DNA of 64,000 nt from Dromaius novaehollandiae (taxonomy: Eukaryota > Chordata > Aves > Casuariiformes > Dromaiidae), in the NCBI RefSeq assembly GCF_036370855.1, contig NC_088100.1:33988563-34052562 (forward strand), written 5' to 3'. The position numbers and the translations under genes were made by a program. Positions 49,527-62,350 of this stretch are shown piece after piece. The notes beneath the pieces are model-generated. The model had not been told where the DNA came from, searched no databases, and saw only the letters and a program-made list of their open reading frames with translations. The stretch's first letter is position 1, and every line of letters starts with the position of its first letter.

Positions 49527-49600
49527 GATTATTACTCTGATTTTAGAGTTTGAAAACTGGGGCTTAGACATGTCACATAATTTCCCCAGATTTGCTCAGG
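49527..49600 (-). mobile_element. MIR-type SINE fragment, reverse orientation
   Basis: ATTATTACTCTGATTTTAGA, then GAAAACTGGGGCTTAGACAT, then GTCACATAATTTCCCCAGAT match successive parts of the reverse MIR core (ttattatccccattttacagatgaggaaactgaggcttagagaggtcacataacttgccc). Block order and spacing are preserved over about 70 bases, the best MIR match after the copy at 2.9 kb. Confidence 0.7.
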
Positions 49601-52600
49601 AAGACTGTTGGCTATGCTGATAAGAGAATATTGACCTCCTGCCAAACTAATGGATTTTCTGTAGTATCCTCCACACACTGCACATTCAAGATAAATCAGC
49701 AACAGTTAAATTAGAAAACAATCTTCTGACAGTTCCTCATGATGTCTTCCCTTTTCTGAATCCAAGAATTAGTTTTTCCTGTTACCTCATTCCACGAAAG
49801 TACTTTCACTCTAAAGCTGAGGTCCTAAGACAACACTGGCCAAGGCTTTTAGTTCCTTTTATACGCTGTCCCCCAACTAGCTTAGGAAAGAGGAGGTGTT
49901 GCATATCTGGGGACTTCCCTGCAATGTGTTATACTGCTTAGGGAAGTATGGAGCAATTAATTATAGAAGTCAAAATTAAGAGAGTTTTCATAAAAATCAA
50001 AACAAAAATCACAAAGACTGCACTTCTCTGTATGCTAAATAACTAGCTCAACATATGTTTTCCCAATATAACTAAAGGTTTACAGCCCCAGTAGAAAAAT
50101 TATTTAATAACAATGCAAACCTTTCTCTTGTTTAAAATTTTGTAAAAGCTACACCATAAATCATTAACAAATATATTGCAGAGAAAAGCTTTTCTCAGGC
50201 AAATATCTATATTAATCCTGCCTCCTGATAAACCTGATGATCTCCTGTTGTAGTAAAATACCAAGTCTAATCATGTTGTGCTCTGCATGCCTTTAAAAAG
50301 GGACATCGTGCCTAAAATGAGTACCACATTACAATGTCACCCACCTGAAGTTCTCTGAAAGAGTCAGGCAGAATCCTGAATATACTAAAGGGCAACATGA
50401 TAGATGCTGAATGCTGTTCACAAAATTACTGCAAATCAGAGGGCTGGGTAGGACACTTCTAATTATGCGCCCTTCTTGATATTTCCTGAAGGTGTCATCT
50501 TTGCTTTTCTGCCTGCTCAGAAAGCGTCTGCCCTCTGAACAGGGGAGCAGAGCTGGGAGGAGGAAGGGGAAGCTCCTTGGGGCTTCTCTCTGCTTCAGAA
50601 GGATCATTTAGGACCTTGTCCTTCATGTATCGTCTGCTCCCGTTCCACTCACCCAGGATTCATCTGCTTCTGCCTGCAAAACACATTTCAAATAGCTTTT
50701 GACAGTATATGTGATGAGGAAGGAATCAAATGAAATATTCTACTTGCATTATACCATTTATTTATATAATATTGACATGTGATATTGAAATTTCTTCATC
50801 GTGTAGCTGGGAGTGAAAAAAAGCTATGCCTCTAAGCAACTATTACTTCTTCAAGATTAGAGGCCTAAAATGGTCAACATGAGATGGTTGTGCCTGCTAA
50901 TACAGGTTTACTGGTTGGTTTAGGCGGTGAATAGCATGCATGTAAACACTGCTTTTGCTGACGTTAGAAACCACTGGCTGCTTGCACGGATCGTGGATCT
51001 CAAGACTGTTTGCATATACAAGTTAGTTTTTACAAATAACACTAGAAGAACAATTTTTAAAAGGGATCAATAATAATCGGTATGACATTCTCTATTTAAA
51101 TTTTAAAAAATAAATGCCATTCAATACCAGAATGTCACTTAGTGGAACTTTTCATGAGGTAAAGTAATAAGAAAAAAATGTAAAGGAGTACAGTGTGGTA
51201 GAATCACTACTTGTACCAGTTATGGAAGGGTATATTTACTTTATGTCAAAAAAGAATATTAAATATGTTACTAAGCATTTTATTATTTCAAAGCTCTGTA
51301 ACACATTGCTGAAATAATTGCAGCAGAAGGCAAGGAAAAACACAGTACTCAGGGAGACAAAATGTGGAATACATGTGGAATTGTTTTGTCTTCGCGGTGT
51401 TGCTCCAAAAGCAGACACATTCTTCTGGTGATTGGGGTAAATAATATAGTTATCCACAGCTTAAAAGTCACAATCTAGGAAGCACACATTTCCTATATGC
51501 TACTGGTATAAATGAGGGTAGGTAACCCGCATTTAAAATAACTATAAATAGAGGAGGCTAGCCTTCTTTATACCATTTTGGAGTATGAGGACTACAGGCA
51601 ACGCGGGAGAAAGAGGACTAAATGTAAATACCAAATTCGTAACTCAAAACAGCTTGCTTACCTGCAGTTACACGTCTTTCATGAAATCTGTAAACCACCA
51701 ATTTCATTTTTAAGTAACTGCAATCATCTGATCGAATGCACTAGTGTGACAGCTGATAAGCATAGCCTGGAAAGCGCGTAGGATTGTGTGTTTCCACAGC
51801 CCAACACCAGCCAGAACTCCACTGCTCAGCTGCCTTCCTTTCAGCCGCTTTTAAACAGTGCGCATGGTAATGAATAAAACATTGCAGTAATCAGTTTGAG
51901 AAGACTTAAAGCCAGGGACAGAATTTGGCTCCAAAAAAGCGAAAGTCTGCAAATGTTCTCCGATGGGAAGCAATTGAAACAATATAGAAAAGTTAGGTGG
52001 TATTGGATCTTGCATGAAGTAAACAGAGCAGCGCAGCCATGGTAACTACTGCAACAGTTCATCTTTTCTGATGTAGCTCGGAGGAACTCACAGAGCTACT
52101 GATCTTGCACCTCCTTTATTTTTTTTCCCCGCTTACTTCCTCTTCCTTCTTGATATGAATCATCATCAGTGGGCAGGTGAAGAGGAACTGTCAATCAACA
52201 TGCCTCTCTGGGCTCAGGAGATACGCTTCTTGTCAATAAAGATAAGTGTACCCTTCCCCCGCTAGAAAATATGTTACTCCCCAGTTGCTTGAGGCCCCAA
52301 ATTACAGGACTGAGCATTTCTTTTCAAAATTTCAAGTCTCACTTGCAGTCGTTGAATAGCCAGCACATGACTGCACCAAATTGCCAAATTTTTAAATAGA
52401 AGATGCATGGCTTCCTGAAAATAAATAGAAAAACTGTCAGAGAGTATATGCAAATGAGTCAAATACGCAAAAAAGTATATTTTTTTCATAATTCTTAAAC
52501 AGGTACTAGCAAATAAAGAGTCAGAAAATACAAAAATATGGCACTACTCTTTCCTTATTCTCTTTCTTTTTAACCGGAGAAGCACATGTGCTATGCAAAA

Positions 52601-53293
52601 ACCTAAAATAATCAAAAACAATGAGCAGTATTTGTCACTGATGTCACGCTACTGAAGTTAGTACAGATACAATAGGGAACAGAATCTGGACCCACATCTT
52701 AACTACGCTTTTTTAGATGAGTATTAATTACACAAATTTCATTCAACAGTTGTTCTTGCAAAGCTTAATCCTCTTAATATGTAATCACCTGTAACGGTTA
52801 TTTAAAAAGGTGTATTTAACTTAAGACTGTTGTAAAACATTTAAGATACAATAACAAAATGGTACTCCAGAAACACATAAAGGACCTCAAAAAGAAACGG
52901 AAAAGCAATGTAGATTTACCACAGCTACCTGCATAAACTTAACATGCTCACGTGATTCTAGAAATAACTTAAGATTCTGGAAATTCTTATCAAGAGGGAT
53001 TGTGCTGTCTGAAAACTAAAAGTTTTGGCATACTTTTCATGTGGCTACTTCTTGAAGTGCCCACTCTCTCTGGGGAATAATTCGTGACAGGTAACGTTTT
53101 TACAACTTGGTATGAGCAGGGACAGAAGTACTTCGCCATAGGAGTGTTAATTAACACCGTGCACATTTGAGGAGGGACAGTGTTGAAGAGCAACATGCAT
53201 AAAATGATGCATTTACCGTCATTTCAACGCAAGTCTCGTCACAGCCACGACGACTTCCAAGAGGGAAGGATGGATGGGGAACGACACTTTTTT
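49601..53293. other. Non-coding stretch with no recognised gene
   Basis: AT-rich sequence leading up to the CpG island. There are no repeat families, and frames of at most 92 codons have no domain. The low repeat content and frequent TAATTA/TTAAT words would fit conserved regulatory DNA, but that cannot be judged without a cross-species alignment. Confidence 0.45.
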
Positions 53294-53388
53294 ATTTGGG
53301 GGGGGGGGGTTCATGACTGATTGCACGTATTTTCCTTAATTTGGGGGCGGGGGGGGGGATTCTGGGCGATTGCATGTATTTTCCTTGA
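53294..53388. repeat. Tandem duplication of a G-run unit at the edge of a CpG island
   Basis: Unit 1 (53294-53338) reads ATTT, G12, then TTCATGACTGATTGCACGTA and TTTTCCTTAA. Unit 2 (53339-53388) reads ATTT, G5-C-G10, then ATTCTGGGCGATTGCATGTA and TTTTCCTTGAA. The two share the G run and the GATTGCAYGTATTTTCCTT word. Each copy has a G run able to form quadruplex DNA, and they lie immediately left of the island. Confidence 0.85.
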
Positions 53389-53618
53389 AATCAGCTGGCA
53401 GGACAAGAGCACTGGCTGCGAGAGCCGCACGCGCGGGGCCAGGAGGGAGAGGGGCAGGTCGGCGGGCAGCGCAGTGTCCGCGCCGGGGCCGCGGCGGCGG
53501 AGCCGGCGGAGCCCCCGCTCCCTGCGTTGCACCGCGCTGCCCGCGCCGGGGGCGGCCGCCTGCGCGGGGCGCGGGGGCGCGGGCGGTACCGCCGGGCGCG
53601 GCGCGGCCGCCGCGGGCC

Positions 53619-53638
53619 GCCAGTGCCCCCTGCTGAGG
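53619..53638 (-). promoter_or_regulatory. CTCF-type motif
   Basis: On the minus strand the bases read CTCAGCAGGGGGCACTGGCG, matching the CTCF core pattern CCASYAGRKGGCRSY closely (AGCAGGGGGCACTG). CTCF is the vertebrate zinc-finger protein of insulators and loop anchors. Its location in the CpG island fits a promoter-proximal site; occupancy is inferred. Confidence 0.6.
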
Positions 53639-53714
53639 GCGCCGGGTACCGGCGGGCCCGGAGCGCGGGCGGCCGCCTCGGCCCCGGCGCCGCGCCCCGG
53701 GCTTTAGGAGGAAA

Positions 53715-53756
53715 ATGCACCGGTTCCGCGGGGAGCAAATAATTCTGCAAGAGCAG
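53715..53756 (+). CDS. Possible 14-codon first coding exon with strong splice donor
   Basis: At the right rim of the CpG island, ATG (53715) opens MHRFRGEQIILQEQ and the codons end exactly at CAG|GTAAGG (GT at 53757-53758), a near-perfect donor in phase 0. There is an A at -3 of the ATG, and an in-frame stop lies upstream at 53634 with no ATG between. I do not recognise the peptide and see no downstream exon in the window. It may be a first exon of an unidentified plus-strand transcript, coding or not. If read through the donor, the frame closes within about 10 more codons. Confidence 0.35.
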
Positions 53757-53757
53757 G

Positions 53758-55668
53758 TAAGGCCACCCGGGGAACTCCTCACTCCTAACTAGCGTGGTCC
53801 TTCAAGCCCAAATGCCTTCAGCAGGTCTCTTCAGCCAAAGGCAATATACAAAAGAGACTGCCAAATATTATATTAAAGAAAAAAAAATTGTTTGGTAACT
53901 GGAAATAAGACCCTAAGGAATGATGCTTGGGTTCTGAAGCAAAATTGCTCTTCTGAAGTTATCGTAAGCATTGCCACTGCTCCCCTCTCAGTCAGAAATG
54001 CATCCTCTGTTGAACAGAATTGAACAAAAAGTGTTTGCACCCAAAAGGTGCTTTCTGGGTCTCGTTTGCTTTAGTGGGAAACTACCTCAACTGCTACACT
54101 ACTCAAGTGTACAGATTAGCTCTGGAAACCGAGAGGTATTCTTATCAGTATGGATTTAAATATGGAAAGAGACAGTGAATGGAAAGAACAGCTTCAATCA
54201 GATATTTTAAGTTACAGCTGAATTGTACCTTTATGGCCCCAGTCGATGTGTTCTGTGAAATGTTCCAAAACACTCATCTCTAAGCTTTCAACCATTTCTC
54301 ACTTCTGCTCCACCAAAACCTTCTCAGAAAAAAATGAGTTTTGCTATCAGTATCTAATACAAGGAAAGTAGAATAATGGTGAAAACCATTTTCAGCTGAG
54401 TTATGAAGGTAGTCTGTTGCTTTTATTTAGCACCCATAATTGTCTTCTAGGTCATCGTTTCTTTTTGAAATGTGTAAGAGTGGTGGTTCCAGTACATAAT
54501 CTTTGTACTGCAAAAATCATTTTGGAACCATAGTTTTACAATTCGCCTTTTAGAAGATAATGGTTTAAATTTCTAGTTTCTCTCTTTATTGCAGTGATAA
54601 GATAGCTGCTTCTATAAAACAGTCTAGATAATATGTCATATCTCCCTTCAGCAGCTACTGCACACATGATATAGGAAACTCTCCTGCTACTGGTTACTCA
54701 TTAAAGTTAAGTGATAGGGATCCACATGGCAAGGTTAAGTTTCGACATTTTAAACCCTGCTGAAAGTTGCTAATAATATTGTTTAATTTTCATTCCAAGG
54801 ATTTACAGTATCATGAACTTGAGCTGTATTTTCCTCTTCTCACCAGTCGGAACCAAGGAAACTTCTTGCAGAATAACAATCTTCAGGCAGAATAATAAAA
54901 TAAAGGCAGAATTTGACTCCTGCTTAAATGAAACAACTTAAATGGTTTTAATGTGAATGTCCTATTAACTAGAGGCAAAGTCAGATCAAGATTTTCAGAA
55001 AGGACTAGAGATGTCAGTGTTCAAATAGGGAAATGCTAACAGAAACTTGATTTTCAAACCAGAAGTGTTCGACACTTTCTTAAAGTGGTCCATCATGCAG
55101 GGCATCTGAAATCACTACTCCCTTTTAAAAAATACCAATTTTGAAATGCTGCCTTTTTATTTGGGGGGAAAAAAGGGTTTGTAACAAAGCCTCTCCACAC
55201 AGAAAAATCCTGCTGTAAAATTTCAACCAAGTTCAAGCCATCTCATGCAGAAAAGAAAGAGATAAGAAAAAGGATTTTCACTACAGGAGAGAGGGCTGGA
55301 GAAGGGCAGTACTGGCCTGCAGGACCCTTGGATCCACAGTGAGGACAGGACAGGCACTGAAATCTGTGCTGCTCCTCGCAGTTATGCTTAGAGGCAAATG
55401 CGTTACGACATCTCTCTCGGCTCGTTTCCCCGTCTCTGTGAACTATCCCCTTTTTTTGGAAAAGCAATCAGAGGAGCTATTATGTCAAACCACTGCTACC
55501 CTTTCAACCCTGTGCCCCCTGCACCCATCGCTGGTGATGTGGCAGCAGGGGCAGGATACCAGCAGTGACAGATGCTTATATGTCCTTACAGTATTGACCA
55601 GGTCAAACTTATCACAGGGTTTTTATTTCATGGAATAGGTCATGAAGTATTCATTGCCCTGGGTTATT
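53758..55668. other. Non-coding stretch right of the 53 kb CpG island
   Basis: AT-rich, presumably intronic if the donor at 53757 is used. No exon, repeat family or RNA gene is recognised. Confidence 0.45.
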
Positions 55669-55915
55669 TAGAATCATCAAATAATTTAGGTTGGAAGGAC
55701 CTTCTTGAGGTCAGCTACTCCGGCCTGTCCCAAGCCCAGCTAACCTCTGAGTTAAGCCAGGTTGTTTGGGGCCTGCTGAGTTTTGAAAAACCCCAAGGCT
55801 GGAGATTCTGCAACCTCCCTGGGCACCTGTGCTAGTTTCTGACCACCTTCAAGGAAAAAAGGCTGGGTTTTTTGCCTTATATCCATACTTGTACATCTTG
55901 TTTCTCATGTAAGTG
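55669..55915 (-). mobile_element. CR1 LINE, 3' terminal fragment, reverse orientation
   Basis: The plus strand starts with AGAATCATCAAATAATTTAG and GTTGGAAGGACCTTCTTGAG, typical of the reverse CR1 end. It continues with TTTTGAAAAACCCCAAGGCT, GATTCTGCAACCTCCCTGGG and a decayed TTTCTGACCACCTTCAAGGA. These correspond to reverse CR1 3' UTR blocks. The right end fades out. Confidence 0.88.
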
Positions 55916-58900
55916 CTCCTCTAGTAAATCTGGCCTCTAGCATTTGATTGTCCTCTCCCTAACCCCACAAGGATATTAAAAATCCTTTGGGGCTCATATG
56001 CTTCCTTGCACACAATGATGTATGTGGAGATATAATACAAGTTAGCGTCAGACACACAACAGCTTGTTTTTCATTCCTCCTTTTAAATAAAATAGCTACT
56101 TCCAGCCTTTCCTAGGAAGACAGCTGTTAGATCATCCCTTTAAACTGCTCGGAAAAAACCCTATTCTCTACAAATACCTTACTCCCCATTTTTATGATTC
56201 TTGCTTACCTGTTGTTGCAAACTTTGTCTCATTATTGTTGCTGTCTCACAGCCTCACTAGAGCATCTGTATTCCTTTTAACTTTAGCTTCTTGTTTTTTT
56301 CTTTGTTTTTAATATTCTCCTGATGCAAGTTTTTAAAGTGTGCACTTTAGGGTGAGATTTAAAAACAGGGGTGACTAAAGTTAAGTGCCTAACTATGCAG
56401 GTAGAAGCCTAAGCAATTCCTTTCTGATGTGTTATCGTTCCAACAGCTCCCATTGAATTGGATTACTCATCCAATAAATAACAGGAGCATTTGAGAGCCC
56501 TACTGACCTTAGACATTTTCCCCTCCACTTTTATGTTTTACCTAATGATAGGAATAAATCTCACTGAAAGTAGGAATGCAGTAGCAGAAAGGAAGAGCCC
56601 TAAGTATGTAATTCTTATTTGTCTTAGAAGGAATTTAAAATGCAAAAGCTTTCCAGCAAGTAGTTGTTTTCTAATATAGTAATGGATTTATATACTTTCA
56701 GAGTCTATATCTGTTCCAGCCTTCTGTGATACCCCCAGTTTATGAGCAGGTTATAGTTATGTCACTTGGGTAATTCAGAGGGCATCGAGATCTTCCTCAA
56801 ATTCTCTGAGGATCATTGATACTGTCAAATTATTTGAACAGGCACAAAATTAAAAAGGCCACATATTTTTATAATTTTTAATGGAGATGGAGAATAACTT
56901 TTTTTATTTTAAAATACACCTGCAGAGTACGTTACGTTCATGATTGATCATCTAATTCAGAAAGCATATTCCTTCAGAAAGAACAGTCCTCCAGACTGTA
57001 CACAGTACAGTCATCTAGTTTTGAGCCCAGTATTTATGCTATGAATAAAGCCTAAGACACAGCAGCATTTGCATGCAAGATGAACAGCTGATGACCGTTT
57101 GAGAATACTAAATCACTCCTAGATTTACAAGAGAGTTTAGGTAACATGAAACTCCGTGTCTTTTTCCCTAAAATCTGCACTCCCATTCTGACGGCAGAAA
57201 CCAGGCTGCTATATTAGGAACTAGGCCATCTCAATAATGCATGAGGCATATAGGAGCCTGCGTATAGGGGTCACAGATGCCAGGACATGGAGCAAGCAGC
57301 TTGCCGAAGGGGCCAGAAGCCGGCAGAGTGCGTCTTCTCTCACGTCCCTCGCTCGAGACGAGTCACACTGCCAGCAGTACCTACTCAACAGCTCTGTGGC
57401 TTCAGTGCTCCTCGTTGCCTCATGCTGCTCAGCTTCCTGTGAGCAATGCACAAAAAACGTTCAGTGTTTCTGAAGTGAAAGCCCTCCGATGCATGAGCAC
57501 CAGAAGCAGTTGACTCTCTCCATATCACTCTTCAGAGATTTTCTTAGATTCATTTGGGCTAGAGAGAACAAGGATGAGCATGTCTCCCTCATCTAGAGAC
57601 ATTTAGAGTTAGGAGTATTTTTCTGTGTAGGAGGGTTTTATTTACAATCCTTTTGATAACTGACCCTCTGGTATCTCTAAATATTTCATGCAAAATAGTC
57701 ATGTTCAGGAGAAAGGAATGAGGCACCCTGTGCAACTAAACAGTATAGATGAAAATTATGGTCCAGGTGGCTCAACTGTAGACTGATGGGCTTCTAGGTA
57801 TTTTCAGAAGAAAAATTTTAGGCAATTCTGAAATATTCATGTGAAAAAATTTCAATGTCTTAAAGATTAGGCCACAACAACATAGGAATTTTCAAAACCA
57901 CAGCTCCTACAGTTCAAATGGAAGAACTCTGAGGAGAAGGGGAAGGAGGAGATTGCCAAAAGTTTTATGTTTGGCAAATAATGATGGTCATTATACTCTA
58001 AAGAAAACAGTCTTAATGAGGCATATCAGAATATCATATACCAGCTTCTTCCAGTTATAGGCAAACATCTCTAGATGACCTATGACATAAACTAAGACTA
58101 TGCACTGTTGTGTCTTAACAACGTCTGAACAGACATTGTTGTGATCTTTGCTAATGCGAAGATCAAGTTGGGTTTCTACAGAATATTTCCTCCATACCCA
58201 AAGAAACCAGAAAAAAATCTAAACCAGAAATCTTTACTTGTCTCATACTTTGCAACCCCACCAAAATAATGTCTTCCTGCTGAATGCCTATGTAGGCACT
58301 ACTAAGGCCCAGGCATTTCTGACGTGTTTCAAGTTTGAAATTAATTTTCATTTAGTTCAGGGAGTTTTATTCTTGGGATTTTTTTTGGAGGTTTCTGTCT
58401 GTTTTACCTGCATATCTGCCAATATTTTGACCTTACTGGATTTCCTGTAGGTTGTTACTGTGCCTGCTGAAAGGAACTGACTACTTGCATGCTAGCCAAG
58501 TTGCATTCTTCTCCTTGATAATAAATGATTTTGAAGAAAATATCCTAAGGTTCTACATTTCACTTTCTTACTTAGAGACTGTGTTTGGCTACAAAAGACT
58601 GCATTAAACACTAACAATTTTGAGTGACATGTTTACCTGAAAACTTGTATGTATTTGGAAGAATATAATTCAAAAAAATCTAAATATTTTGATACGAAAA
58701 CTTTAATACAAAAATATTTCATATTATATTTCAGGTCTTATATGGTAAACTGCTTTGCTGTTCACAGCATAGAGTCATGTCTTTTCTTCGAAATGGAGCA
58801 AATGCTTTGGTGTCACTAGATTACAGAGTGGGAAAGATCTATGGAGCAGATCTTGCTACTGTGGGAGAGTTGCCACCATTGAAGACATATGGTCTTGTTC

Positions 58901-61900
58901 TGGCACAAGATTGTTTGCTCAGATAACTGAATCACAGAATAAGGGCACTTTGGAAGGAGGGAGGAAAAGTACCACAAAATAATACAAAAAAACCCAGAAA
59001 ATAAAACGAAGTAAAAGAGAAGAGCAGAAGAGCAATTACAGAGAGACAGTGTTGGGGGCTGAGCATGACTGAATGGACAACCATGCCTTATTAACAGGCA
59101 GTAATGTTTAGATACTTAGTTAAGTAGGAATTAATAGAATTAATTAATTCTCTTATCAGGGAAGAATATCTGATAAGAGTAAGAGGAAATTGTAGATGTG
59201 AGAAAGCAAAATGAGCATTTTGCATGGAAAGCAAGGCCAAGAACTGCTGCCCTGAGCTTGGTGTGGCAAGGGCAGGAGGCTGAATTGTCCTACCGAGCGG
59301 GGCTGGTGCAGCCTGCTCCTGGCAGAGGAAGCCAAAGGGGCAGAGTGCAGGGCTCTCTCCAGTCACTTTGGGAACTAGCCCTGGTTTTTACAGATGTACT
59401 AAGCCAGCCAGTGCCATTTCTGGCATACCTCCGGCCAAGAGGGCAAAGGGAACAGGTGTCGAGAGAGCGAGCCATTCGCTTCCTCTACTTGGATTAAAAG
59501 GTGGTCTGAGCTGGTAGTAACCCAAGTGCTTATCAGTGTCAGTTGTAGTCTACTTGAAATGAAAGCCTCATCTCAGTACAGCTCTTTGTGCAGACAAGAC
59601 TTCCTCAGAGTTATCAACTTTGTCTAACAGTGAGGTTAGTACTTAAAGGGATCCAGGCCAAGGTTGAGGGCTGTCCTGACTGAGACGCAGGGGAGGTTGG
59701 GCAGTGCTTTCTGCATTGTCCGTGCACACAGTGCCTTGTGCTACTCATAGTCTTGATTCTTTCATTTCTGCGGAAAGAAGCTCGCAGAAAAATACTCCAA
59801 CATGATAAATTCAGAGTCCTGCTACAGCCACTAGTGTGTTGCATGCACTGGCTAGACAGCTTGTAACATGCATCCTGCCATGCTCTTCACCTTGTTTGCC
59901 ATTTTGCTGCTGTTTTATTATGCAATAATGATGATTCATTTGGAGTTTCCTGGAGATGCAAGCCACATATCACAAGGCCACCCAACTGTCGCAAATACCA
60001 AATGAATTGTTCCTAACACCTAATTGACTTGAAAACTTTTTCCTGACTGTTGTATCCTTGGCTTCAGGAATAGTTATATGCATCCCCTCCTCCATATAAT
60101 TAGACAGAAAGGTCAAAATCTTACAAAGAGATGCAAAACTAGAGTGTATGTGATATCTCACAGTATTATGTAACACAAAAATAGCTTATTCACAAGGAAC
60201 TTAAATGAACTCAAAACATGATACCATGGTAAGCTGACCTTTGCAGACTATAGTTACCAAGGCCCTCCAGCTAGCACTCCAGCTGCCTTTCTGGGTAAAA
60301 CAGCCACTGTATGTATGTGATTTGTACTGTTCCTTTTTTTGTAGCACTCTGTCTTACAATGTTCAATGTATTTATGCTAGCAACACCTCCAAGAATGAGT
60401 TGCTACCACCCTCAGTGACAGATATGAAACCGAGGCACAGAGAGACAGATTTCTCAAACACACTGAAGTACCAAAAGATGCAGACAGGCACACAGCAGAC
60501 TTTGAATAACTCATTAAGCATCTAACTGTGACTTCAGGCAACTACATGCTTAGGTAAATTTGACCTGAGTGGGACAGACTCCAGCTCATATCTGATGGAG
60601 CTGCACAGGGCAAGACTGCGAACCCAGCAGCCTGAATTCTGGCTACAGCCTTCCAGCTCAACCATTCTTCTTTTTTTTCCCTTAACAGTTTAACAAGGTT
60701 TTTCTTCCATTAATGTAGTAAGCTACAGTCAGCCCTGTGTTATGATCACATGAGCCCTTTTGTGTATTCCTGTTAAACACCTTAACAGGTGTTATATATA
60801 ACAGTTATAAATACTGTAAGTGCAAATTTAGCTGTTGTGAAGGCCTGCTTTAACTTCTAGTACTTCTAGATTGCAAAATTTCAGTTGGTAAATGGCTTTA
60901 AAAGAGAACTTTACATATTGTTGTAGAAACATATTCTATTATCAATACAGGAATGAGGGAATATCAGTACTACTTAAATAATTTCCTCTCTTTTATTCCA
61001 ATGGAACCCAGAAACACCGATTTCAGGCAACATGATCCCAAGTAACATATTGGAAAGAAAACCTTGAATATCCTAAACATGTGCAACATTTTGTAGTTGT
61101 CCAGAAAAAGTCAGAGGTATCAGCTGGTCCTTCCACAAATCAAGATATATGACATTTGATGTATACATTTGGAATTATGCAACATGATCTTAAAGACTGT
61201 GATACACGATTTTGGAAGGATATGTTGTTGCCATTAGCAATAAAGCATAGCAATGGCTACTCCCCAGTTGCCCTCGGTGTAGACCTTTCCTTGTCCCACC
61301 TGCAGGAGGGGTGTAGTACACCTGCAGGCTTTCGCTAAGTCCAGATTCCTTGGAAAGTTCTTGCCTTGGCCATTACATCAAGTAGATCCTGTTACTGACA
61401 CCTGAACCCAGGACGATGCCGCACTTTGAGGGCACGCTAGAATTTCACACGACTCATCTCTGTAGGTATTATAGAGTCAGAAGCCAAACTAGCAGGGAAA
61501 TCTGTTGTCTTACAAATGTAGACCCTTATTTTGCATTAAGAACTGCATTAATACTTAGAGGACCACTAGAACTTTTTACATAATACATGTCTTCTGCCTA
61601 ACACAGGGCTATTAGCTGCATTTGAATGCTAACCATCTACTCAGTGTTTGAGTGATACATCACGCTCTGATTATCTGACATGCTAACAAGTAAGAACTTC
61701 ATTAATTGCCATCAATCTTTTCATAATACATACTTTTTCCAGCATTATTTAATAAAAGATAATGGAAAAACACTTTTGCTCACACACAATAAAGTAAAAT
61801 ACTTAATTCATCACTAACAGTATTATATTTGTATGCTTCTAGGTGTCTTTGCATGTATGGCTACATTTCAGTATTGGCCTACTATTTGTGCTCACAAACT

Positions 61901-61940
61901 GTCTTCCTCACTATTATTTAAATTAATAGATGACTTTAAG
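55916..61940. other. Non-coding stretch with no recognised gene
   Basis: AT-rich sequence. Short GC-richer spots occur at 57280-57440 and 59220-59480. The overlapping frames there (57221-57513 on both strands, 59198-59497 plus) have no domains. One weak MIR-like word lies at 60417-60470. No exon is recognisable. Confidence 0.5.
60417..60470 (-). mobile_element. Weak MIR-like SINE fragment, reverse orientation
   Basis: ACAGATATGAAACCGAGGCA followed by CAGAGAGACAGATTTCTC resembles the reverse MIR block acagatgaggaaactgaggcacagagagg, but the sequence on either side does not continue the match well. Confidence 0.4.
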
Positions 61941-61942
61941 CA

Positions 61943-61956
61943 CCACTAGAGGGCAC
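61943..61956 (+). promoter_or_regulatory. CTCF-type motif
   Basis: CCACTAGAGGGCAC is a full match to the CTCF core CCASYAGRKGGCRS. It sits about 700 bases left of the large CpG island, in AT-rich DNA where this GC word stands out. With the minus-strand motif at 53.6 kb it forms a divergent pair. Confidence 0.65.
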
Positions 61957-62059
61957 AGAATTATAACAGTATTTCTTTGGGGATAACAAAAAGTGCATCA
62001 GGAACAGGAGTTCTGTAGTTTTCACGGTTTATTGTCCGTAGCTCGCAGTTTAGAGCCTC

Positions 62060-62350
62060 GATGCTGCCAACAGTGATGCCTGTGTTTAGCTGCACGGCTG
62101 CAAGGAGTCCACTGGAGACCGGCTCGCACGGGCACGGCCACTCGGTGAAGCTCCCGGGCAAGCGCGTGCAGGCCAGGGCCTTACAGCGTGGGCAAACCCA
62201 ACGAGTGGCTGGAGCGCGTGCTCGCAGCTTAACTGCGCATTTTAGCTTGTGGGAATTTGAGTACCAAGCCTCAAATATTTTACTCCGGCGACTAAAGCCG
62301 GCACAGTACAAATCTAAGCACAGTGACGGCGACACAGCTAACTTCAGACG
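62060..62350. promoter_or_regulatory. Minor GC-rich shoulder before the main CpG island
   Basis: About 300 bases with raised GC and scattered CpG, separated from the main island by some 250 AT-rich bases. Frames stay open on both strands (62061-62393 plus, 61961-62335 minus) without domains. It could be part of the promoter region. Confidence 0.35.

Larger units (their letters stand above)
53395..53757 (+). promoter_or_regulatory. CpG island, likely promoter
   Basis: About 360 bases of very high GC content with dense CpG, bounded sharply by AT-rich DNA. It contains GC-box-like and NRF1-like GCGC words and no TATA box. The open frames in it (on both strands, up to 148 codons) are Arg, Ala, Gly and Pro runs caused by composition. 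The plus-strand splice donor at its right edge suggests transcription toward the right. Confidence 0.75.

Noticed and set aside
53321..53782. Several long frames on both strands across the 53 kb CpG island
   Set aside because: All are Arg/Ala/Gly/Pro-rich, overlap each other in several frames, and have no similarity to a known family. They are explained by composition.
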